Origin: Beijerinckiaceae bacterium
Lineage (GTDB): Bacteria > Pseudomonadota > Alphaproteobacteria > Rhizobiales > Beijerinckiaceae
Length of the DNA: 15,164 bases
Assembly (NCBI GenBank): GCA_027311205.1
Contig: DAICZI010000007.1
Location: 1 to 15,164, forward strand
Reading direction: 5' to 3'
The notes under the pieces were generated by a model. It saw only the letters and a list, made by a program, of their open reading frames with translations, was not told the DNA's origin and did no database searches. This document shows, one piece after another, positions 9,767 to 15,164 of this stretch. Position numbers and translations under genes: made by a program. Positions within the stretch are counted from its first letter, which is position 1. Each line of letters begins with the position of its first letter.

Positions 9767-11257
9767 CATCCAGTCAGCCGCGCGAGCCAGCGCCTTGTCC
9801 CAGCCGTGCAGCATGCGATTGCGCGTCGCGCGGTCGATGACCGGCATCCAGCGCCGCTCCTCGCGCCAGTTCAGCGCGATGGTGGCCGCTGAGTCAAACA
9901 GCCCCGTGGCGAGGCCGGCGGCATAAGCTGCGCCCAGGGCGGTGGTCTCGATCACTTTGGGGCGGATGACCGGCACTTGCGACAGATCGGCCTGGCATTG
10001 CATCAACAGTTGATTGACGGTCATGCCGCCATCGCAGCGCAATTCGCGGATCGCGACGCCGCTGTCGCGCTACATGGCATTGAGGACGTCATTCACCTGA
10101 AAGGCCACGGCCTCCAGCGTAGCGCGGGCGATGTGCGCCTTGTTGGCAAAACGGGTCAGCCCCAAAATCGCCCCGCGCGCTTTTTCCTGCCAATGGGGCG
10201 CATAAAGCCCCGAGAAGGCGGGCACAAAATATACGTCGCCATTGTCAGGCACGCTTGCCGCCAGCGCCTCGACTTCACCTGCCGAAGCCACAAGTCCCAG
10301 ATTATCGCGCAGCCATTGCACTGCCGCCCCTGCAATCGCCACCGAGCCTTCCAGCGCATAGACCGGTTTTTCGTGACCAAGCCTGTAGGCCACCGTGGTG
10401 AGCAGCCCGAAACTTGAGGGCTGCGGCGTCTCGCCAATGTTCATCAGCATGAAACAGCCGGTGCCATAGGTGTTCTTGACAGCGCCGGGCGCGAGGCAAG
10501 CCTGCCCGAACAAGGCCGCCTGCTGATCGCCCAGAATGCCGGTGATCGGCACGCCGTCGCCAAGGTCGCGGGCCATGCCATAATGCTCCGACGAGGAGCG
10601 TATTTCGGGCAAGCAGGCGCGCGGAATATCGAACAAGTTCAGTGTGTCCTGGTCCCACGCCAGCGTTTCGAGATTCATCAATTGCGTGCGCGAGGCGTTG
10701 GTGACGTCGGTAACATGCACGCCGCCTTTGGTGCCCCCGGTCATTTGCCAGACCAGCCACGAATCCATCGTCCCGAAGGCCAGTTCACCGCGCTCCGCAC
10801 GGGCCCGCGCGCCGGGCACATTTTCCAGAAGCCAGAGCAGCTTGAGGCCGGAAAAGTAGGTGGCGAGCGGCAGGCCGGTTTTGGCCCGCAGCCGATCCTT
10901 GCCGCCCTCCTGCGCAAAACGCTCTACCAGCGCGTCGGTGCGCGTGTCCATCCAGACGAGCGCATTGTGCAAGGGCGCGCCGGTGGCCCGATTCCACAAC
11001 ACCGTCGTCTCGCGCTGGTTAGTGATGCCGATGGCGTCAAGGTCGCGTGGTGCCAGGCCCGCCTGCGCCAGTGCGCCCGCCATGACCTCGCGGGTATTGC
11101 GCCAGATTTCGAGCGGATCATGCTCGACCAGACCGGGACCGGGACAGATTTGCCTATGTTCCTTATGCGCCTGGGCGATGAGCTTCGCCTGTCGGTTGAA
11201 GATGATGAACCTGGTGCTGGTAGTGCCTTGATCCAGCGCGCCAACATAGTCACCCAT
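9761..11257 (-). pseudogene. glpK: Glycerol kinase with in-frame amber codon
   Basis: Glycerol kinase (ATP + glycerol to glycerol-3-phosphate), FGGY family. The frame from ATG 11257 (AAGGA 8 nt upstream) to TGA 9761 is 498 residues, the usual length, and is interrupted only by TAG at 10072-10070, codon 396. Before it: phosphate-binding DQGTTSTR (9-16), [38 protein letters not shown], and the FGGY signature region [16 protein letters not shown]. After it, in the same frame: RDSGVAIREL, the adenosine-site motif DGGMTVNQLLMQ, and a normal C-terminus. The family normally has Gln where the stop lies (MQxDSG), so one C-to-T change of CAG explains it. A 395-residue product would lack the adenosine-binding part and should be inactive. 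Other possibilities are a sequencing error or amber suppression. glpF, glpD and glpR are absent nearby. It sits 37 bases after the Sua5 gene. Confidence 0.9.
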
Positions 11258-11294
11258 GCCATTGATCCTTCGTCATAATTCACGATTTACAAAG

Positions 11295-12293
11295 TCACGC
11301 GCCGCGCGGCGCGGCGGCGCGCTGAAGCCGGTCGTTGATGGCGAGGCCCAAGCCATGATCCGGCACTGGTGCAACGGCAATCATGCCGACCCCGGTGGCG
11401 TCAAGATCGCGCAGCGCGCGAAACAAATGTGCAGCAGCCTCGCCAAGATCGCCGGAGGGCGACAGATCGAACGAGGCTCCCGCCAGGACACCGCCAAAAT
11501 CGAGCCCGGCCTCGCCGGGGCGCAGCACGGTGGCGTTCAGGCGCACTCCGGCGCGCGGCGCATAATGCGTTTTCAACTGACCGGGCGCCTGCGGACGCTC
11601 GCGCGTGCCGTGATCCTGCTGGACGCCGACCGGCACGATCTCGCGCAGGCGCTCCAGCGCAATGCCGCCAGGCCGCAGCAGCATCGCCCCGCCCGGCAGC
11701 ACGGCGACAATGGTCGATTCGACACCGATGGCGCTGGGTCTGCCCTCCAGCACCATGTCGATGCGTCCACCAAGCTCGGCCATGACATCGGCGGCTGAGG
11801 TCGGACTGATCGCACCGGAGCGGTTGGCGGAAGGCGCGGCAACCGGCACCCCTGCCCCGGCAATCAGCGCCCGCGCCACATCCGGGCCAGGCACCCTCAG
11901 CGCGACTGTCTCCAGACCCGCCCGTGCTAGCAGGCTTATCCTGTCGCTGACGGCGGGCACAACCAAAGTCAGCGGCCCCGGCCAAAACGCATGGGCGAGT
12001 TTCAGCGCCGTTGCATCAAACAAGCCATAGGCAAGCGCTGCCTGCAGGTGCTGGACATGGACAATCAGCGGGTTGAAGCGCGGGCGGCCCTTGGCCTGGA
12101 AAATGCCCGCCACCGCCGCGTCCGAAGTTGCATCCGCTCCGAGCCCATAGACCGTCTCGGTGGGGAAGGCGACCAGGCCGCCTGCTTTGAGTCTGGCTGC
12201 GGCCAGCTTGATCCCGGCAGTATCTGCCGCCATCAACAAGGTCGCGCGCTCTTCCGGCCTTGGGGATGGTGAGGAGCTTGGGGGTGGGAACAT
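11295..12293 (-). CDS. sua5: L-threonylcarbamoyladenylate synthase, Sua5 type
   Basis: Makes threonylcarbamoyl-AMP from Thr, bicarbonate and ATP, the first step of the t6A37 modification of ANN-decoding tRNAs; the TsaD complex then transfers the group. The YrdC-like domain covers about residues 25-210 (numbered from 12293) with FPTETVYGLGADA, KGRPRFNPLIVH, PSANRSGAISPTSA, GVESTIV and RPGGIALERL. A linker leads to the C-terminal Sua5 domain, seen from GQLKTHYAPRAGVRL onward, which separates it from short TsaC proteins. The start is uncertain: ATG 12293 gives 332 residues with a Pro/Ser-rich prefix, while ATG 12233 (MAADTAGIKLAAARL) fits the family N-terminus but has no Shine-Dalgarno site. The same frame also opens at TTG 12308. 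It is divergent from the acyl-CoA dehydrogenase gene and 37 bases upstream of glpK. Confidence 0.93.
   Translation of the reverse strand: MFPPPSSSPSPRPEERATLLMAADTAGIKLAAARLKAGGLVAFPTETVYGLGADATSDAAVAGIFQAKGRPRFNPLIVHVQHLQAALAYGLFDATALKLAHAFWPGPLTLVVPAVSDRISLLARAGLETVALRVPGPDVARALIAGAGVPVAAPSANRSGAISPTSAADVMAELGGRIDMVLEGRPSAIGVESTIVAVLPGGAMLLRPGGIALERLREIVPVGVQQDHGTRERPQAPGQLKTHYAPRAGVRLNATVLRPGEAGLDFGGVLAGASFDLSPSGDLGEAAAHLFRALRDLDATGVGMIAVAPVPDHGLGLAINDRLQRAAAPRGA
11298..11313 (-). repeat. Perfect 16-bp GC palindrome at the Sua5 3' end
   Basis: CGCGCCGCGCGGCGCG is identical to its reverse complement and ends one base before the Sua5 stop, coding for part of the terminal APRGA. In RNA it gives a 6-bp stem with a GCGC loop. 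The following TGACTTTGT is too poor in T for a clear terminator, so read-through into glpK is expected. It may simply reflect GC-rich codons. Confidence 0.35.
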
Positions 12294-12350
12294 GGCGTTT
12301 GTTCTCAAGGCAGAAGGGAGGGCTTGCGCCTGCCGGAACTGCAGCCTAGC

Positions 12351-12377
12351 TTGATTCAGCCCATTGCTGGATAAAAT
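12351..12377 (+). promoter_or_regulatory. Candidate promoter of the acyl-CoA dehydrogenase operon
   Basis: TAAAAT (12372-12377) is a near-consensus -10. TTGATT (12351-12356) is a fair -35 but only 15 bases upstream instead of 17. Transcription would begin near 12384, just before GGAG (12386-12389), giving a very short leader. CAGC-N5-GCTG (12357-12369) lies between the boxes and could be an operator. Tentative. Confidence 0.3.
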
Positions 12378-12395
12378 GCAGGGCCGGAGACCCGA

Positions 12396-14168
12396 ATGGA
12401 TTACAAAGCCCCTCTATCGCAGATCATGCTAACGCTCAACCATGCCGCCGGCATGCAGGATGGCATCGCCTCCGGGATTTTCAGCGATCTTGATGATGGC
12501 CTTGCCGCCGCCGTGCTTGATGAGGCGGCAAAATTTGGCGAGGATGTCCTGGCCCCGATCAATCATTCCGGCGACAGGGCCGGTGCCTCGCTGAAAGACC
12601 GCGTCGTGACCACCGCGCCTGGCTGGCGCGCGGCCTATGAGCAATGGGTCGCTGGGGGCTGGAACGCCCTCACCGGCCCGGCCTCGCATGGTGGCCAGGC
12701 CCTGCCGCACCTGCTGAATGCCGCCTGTCTCGAAATCTGGAGCGCTGCCAATATGGCGTTCACGCTCTGCCCGGTGCTGGGCATGGGCGCGGTAGAGGCG
12801 GTTGCGACGCATGGATCCGAGGCGCTCAAGGCCACGTATCTGAGCAAGATGGTGTCGGGCGCATGGACAGGCACTATGAACCTGACCGAGCCCCAGGCCG
12901 GCTCCGACCTGGCCCTGGTGCGCAGCCGCGCCGAGCCGCAGCCCGACGGCAGCTACAAGGTCTTCGGTACCAAGATCTTCATCACCTACGGTGAGCACGA
13001 TATGGCGGGCAATATCGTGCACCTGGTGCTGGCGCGTGTGACGGGTGCGCCTGAGGGCATCAAGGGCATCAGCCTGTTTGTCGTGCCCAAGTTCATGGTC
13101 AACAAGGATGGCTCGCTGGGCGCGCGCAACGACGTGTTCTGCTCTGGCCTTGAAGAAAAAATGGGCATCCACGCCTCGCCGACCTGCACGATGATTTTCG
13201 GCGATAAAGAGGGGGCGATTGGCTGGCTGATCGGCGAGGAGAACCGTGGCCTCAACTGCATGTTCACGATGATGAACAATGCCCGGCTCGCCACCGCACT
13301 GCAAGGCGTCGCATTGGCCTCGATCGCCACCCAGAAGGCCACCGACTTCGCGCGCGAGCGCCGCCAGGGCCGTGCGGTCGGCGACGGTGCGCTCGGCCCG
13401 GTGCCGATCATCCAGCATCCCGATGTGCGCCGCAACCTGATGATCATGCGCACCTTGACAGCCGCCGCCCGCGCCATCTGCTATCTAACCGCGCAGGCGC
13501 TCGACCATGCCCACCGTGCCCCTGACGCTTCGGCGCGTGCAGAGGCTGGCGGGCGCGCCGCCTTGCTGACGCCGCTCGCCAAGGCGTTCTCGTCCGATAT
13601 CGGCAACGAAGTCACCTCGCTCGGCGTGCAGGTTCACGGCGGCATGGGCTTCATCGAGGAGACCGGCGCGGCGCAATATATGCGCGACGCCCGCATTGTG
13701 GCGATTTACGAGGGCACCAACGGGATTCAGGCGATTGATCTGGTGCAGCGCAAGCTTGGACTTGCCGATGGCGCGACATTGGCCCGCGAGATTGCCGACA
13801 TGCGCGCCACGCTGGCTGCGCTGGGCCAGCGCAACACCCCCGGCTTCGGCAAGACCCATGAGCGCCTGAGCGAGGCGGTGGACAGTTTCGAGCGCGCCGC
13901 GAACTGGCTGCATCAGGCGCTGGCCACCTCGCCCGCCCTGGCGCTGGCCGGGGCGACGCCGTTCCTGCGGGTGTTTGGACTGGCGCGTGGCGGGGTTTCG
14001 CTGGCGGCGATGGCGCTGGCGGCAACCAACGATGGTGATGGCGCCGAGGCCGTGCAAGACGCCAGATTCTTTGCCGAATGTCTGGCCACCGCCGCGCCGG
14101 GCCTGGCGCTGAGCGTGATGGAAGGCGGTGCCTTCGCGCTTGAGCCCGCATTTGCCGGGGGGCATTGA
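12396..14168 (+). CDS. Acyl-CoA dehydrogenase, long DmdC-like family
   Basis: 590-residue FAD-dependent acyl-CoA dehydrogenase that introduces the 2,3-double bond into an acyl-CoA and passes electrons to ETF. Its length is well above the roughly 380-residue ordinary enzymes and matches the family that includes methylmercaptopropionyl-CoA dehydrogenase DmdC. In order: an N-terminal segment beginning YKAPLSQIMLTL; the helical domain with GPASHGGQALPH; the flavin motif MNLTEPQAGSD (161-171); the beta domain (KVFGTKIFITYGEH); the C-terminal helical domain with VHGGMGFIEETGAAQYMRDARI; catalytic E439 in IYEGTNGIQ; and an extra C-terminal helical domain (about 460-590). GGAG lies 6 nt before the ATG. 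The substrate cannot be told from sequence; this family is often simply annotated as fatty acyl-CoA dehydrogenase. The isomerase-like gene begins 2 bases after its TGA, so the two are surely co-transcribed. Confidence 0.94.
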   Translation: MDYKAPLSQIMLTLNHAAGMQDGIASGIFSDLDDGLAAAVLDEAAKFGEDVLAPINHSGDRAGASLKDRVVTTAPGWRAAYEQWVAGGWNALTGPASHGGQALPHLLNAACLEIWSAANMAFTLCPVLGMGAVEAVATHGSEALKATYLSKMVSGAWTGTMNLTEPQAGSDLALVRSRAEPQPDGSYKVFGTKIFITYGEHDMAGNIVHLVLARVTGAPEGIKGISLFVVPKFMVNKDGSLGARNDVFCSGLEEKMGIHASPTCTMIFGDKEGAIGWLIGEENRGLNCMFTMMNNARLATALQGVALASIATQKATDFARERRQGRAVGDGALGPVPIIQHPDVRRNLMIMRTLTAAARAICYLTAQALDHAHRAPDASARAEAGGRAALLTPLAKAFSSDIGNEVTSLGVQVHGGMGFIEETGAAQYMRDARIVAIYEGTNGIQAIDLVQRKLGLADGATLAREIADMRATLAALGQRNTPGFGKTHERLSEAVDSFERAANWLHQALATSPALALAGATPFLRVFGLARGGVSLAAMALAATNDGDGAEAVQDARFFAECLATAAPGLALSVMEGGAFALEPAFAGGH

Positions 14169-14170
14169 GC

Positions 14171-14929
14171 ATGGTCAGCGCGCATATTGTGCTGAGCGCT
14201 GCGCAGGGCGTGCAGCGCATCGGGATCAGCCGTCCGGCCAAGCGCAACGCCTTGACCGGCGAGATGTATCTCGCCATGGCGGAAGCCATCACTTCTGCCA
14301 ACAAGGATGATGCCATAGGCGTCATTCTCATCACCGGCGAGCCGGGCGCGTTCTGCGCCGGCAATGATATCGGTGATTTCCTGAACGGCCGCCGCACCTT
14401 CGAAACCTCGCCAGCCATCGTCTTCCTGAAGGCGCTTGTCCTCTCGCGCAAGCCGCTGGTTGCAGCGCTCGATGGCCTGGCCATCGGCATCGGCACAACC
14501 CTCGTGCTGCATTGCGTTCTTGCCTATGCGACACCACGCACGCGCTTCCACCTGCCGTTCATTGATCTGGCTTTGGTGCCCGAGGCGGCAGCCTCGATGC
14601 TCCTGCCCCGGCTTTGCGGCATCAAGGCGGCCTCGGACATGCTGCGGCTCGGCGAGCCCTTCGATGCCGCCAGCGCGGCACAGCGCGGGGTGATCAATGC
14701 GGTCATCGAGGGCGATGTCGAAGCTTATGCTGAAGCCGTTGCGCTGCGCCTGGCGGCCAAGCCGCGCGCCGCCTTGCTCGCCTCGCGGGCGCTGATGCGG
14801 GCCAATCATCACGAGGTTCTGGCACGCATCGACCTTGAGGCCGAGGAATTTGGCCGTCGCCTCAATTCAAAAGAAGCACAGACCGTATTTGCCGCCTTCA
14901 TGGCGAAGGACGAAGCCAAACGCGCCTGA
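14171..14929 (+). CDS. Crotonase-family protein, probable enoyl-CoA isomerase
   Basis: 252-residue crotonase fold. The first oxyanion-hole segment is FCAGNDIGDF, the GND form typical of ECI2-like delta3,delta2-enoyl-CoA isomerases. The hydratase glutamates seem absent: the helix region reads GIGTTLVLHC where hydratases have a GGGCELA-like segment, and PFIDLAL stands where the second Glu would be. Instead E138 in LVPEAAASMLLPRL lies where isomerases keep their single catalytic Glu. It therefore probably shifts the double bond of 3-enoyl-CoA to 2-enoyl-CoA, helping unsaturated acyl chains enter beta-oxidation. ATG 14171 is chosen, with a G-run 8 nt upstream; TTG 14165, overlapping the previous stop, is the alternative. 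It follows the dehydrogenase with 2 bases between stop and ATG. Confident of the fold, moderately confident of the reaction. Confidence 0.92.
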   Translation: MVSAHIVLSAAQGVQRIGISRPAKRNALTGEMYLAMAEAITSANKDDAIGVILITGEPGAFCAGNDIGDFLNGRRTFETSPAIVFLKALVLSRKPLVAALDGLAIGIGTTLVLHCVLAYATPRTRFHLPFIDLALVPEAAASMLLPRLCGIKAASDMLRLGEPFDAASAAQRGVINAVIEGDVEAYAEAVALRLAAKPRAALLASRALMRANHHEVLARIDLEAEEFGRRLNSKEAQTVFAAFMAKDEAKRA

Positions 14930-14968
14930 TGCCCGCAGGTGGTGCCGGGGCGAAGCGGTTCTTAAGCC

Positions 14969-14997
14969 GTCATGGCGAGCGGAGCGAAGCAACCCCA
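14969..14997. repeat. Dispersed intergenic repeat, GCGAGCGGAGCGAAGC type
   Basis: The stretch CGTCATGGCGAGC followed by GGAGCGAAGCAACCC closely matches a short imperfectly palindromic intergenic element, roughly GTCATTGCGAGC then GNAGCGAAGCAATCC, that I know from many bacterial genomes, including alphaproteobacteria. GCGAGCG and AGCGAAGC form an imperfect hairpin. It lies 40 bases after the isomerase-like gene. Recognition is from memory. Confidence 0.55.
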
Positions 14998-15033
14998 GGG
15001 AGCGGGAATGCGCCGCTGTCGGGCACCGCAGGG

Positions 15034-15077
15034 GCCGTGATGCGCAAAGCGCCGGGTTCGATAATCGGCCTCACGGC
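15034..15077. repeat. 7-bp inverted repeat enclosing two small hairpins
   Basis: GCCGTGA (15034-15040) pairs perfectly with TCACGGC (15071-15077). Inside are GCGC-AAA-GCGC and a weak CCG/CGG stem around GGTTCGATAAT. No T-run follows, so it is not an intrinsic terminator. No coding frame is evident in 14930-15164. Function unknown. Confidence 0.3.
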
Positions 15078-15144
15078 AATCGCGGCTGTCGTCCCAACGC
15101 GGCGGCTTGTTCCATTTTGTGGCTTAGGCGACAGGCAGTCCATT

Positions 15145-15157
15145 CCAAATAATTTGG
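15145..15157. promoter_or_regulatory. Operator-like palindrome at the window edge
   Basis: CCAAAT-A-ATTTGG is a perfect 6-bp inverted repeat around one base in an AT-rich stretch, seven bases from the window end. It looks like a repressor site for a gene beyond the edge, but that gene is not visible. Confidence 0.3.
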
Positions 15158-15164
15158 TCGAAAT

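Overview
The window reads as a GC-rich alphaproteobacterial chromosome segment, probably Hyphomicrobiales-like. The RpoB N-terminus, the RpoB and L7/L12 sequences, a single-domain response regulator with an SDWNMEP acceptor loop and a TIGR01459-type HAD protein all fit that group. This is judged from remembered family features, not from a search. I see no phage genes, insertion sequences, CRISPR array, rRNA or complete tRNA.

Left part (1-6556, minus strand): the ribosomal protein / RNA polymerase cluster, transcribed right to left as rplK-rplA, then rplJ-rplL-rpoB. rpoB runs off the left edge. rplK and rplA overlap by an ATGA. A 513-base gap before rplJ holds a tandem 15-bp repeat that can act as a terminator, a candidate promoter directly after it, and a leader of about 400 nt with several hairpins. 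Further hairpins lie upstream of rplK, between rplJ and rplL, and between rplL and rpoB. These positions match the places where L1 and L10 autoregulation and attenuation are known in other bacteria, so the segment looks like a densely RNA-regulated translation/transcription operon. The usual upstream neighbours secE-nusG are absent; ribF lies there instead.

Middle part (6577-9630): ribF (FMN/FAD synthesis) and a MaoC-type (R)-enoyl-CoA hydratase on minus, a divergent CheY-like response regulator on plus, and convergent to it a HAD class IIA phosphatase-like protein.

Right part (9701-12293, minus): a Sua5-type threonylcarbamoyl-AMP synthase (tRNA t6A modification) followed 37 bases later by glpK. 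glpK is full length except for one in-frame amber codon at a position where the family normally has Gln, so it is probably a fresh pseudogene, a sequencing error or a strain-level loss of glycerol kinase. Its 3' end carries four degenerate 16-17-bp tandem units.

Far right (12396-14929, plus): an acyl-CoA dehydrogenase of the long DmdC-like type followed 2 bases later by a crotonase-family protein that looks like an enoyl-CoA isomerase rather than a hydratase, together a small acyl-CoA oxidation operon. The last 235 bases are non-coding and hold a widespread GCGAGCGGAGCGAAGC-type intergenic repeat, a small fold and a palindrome at the edge.

I found no clear undescribed multi-gene system. The best leads are the glpK amber codon, the repeat-built terminator/promoter junction before rplJ, and the RNA structures of the ribosomal operon.
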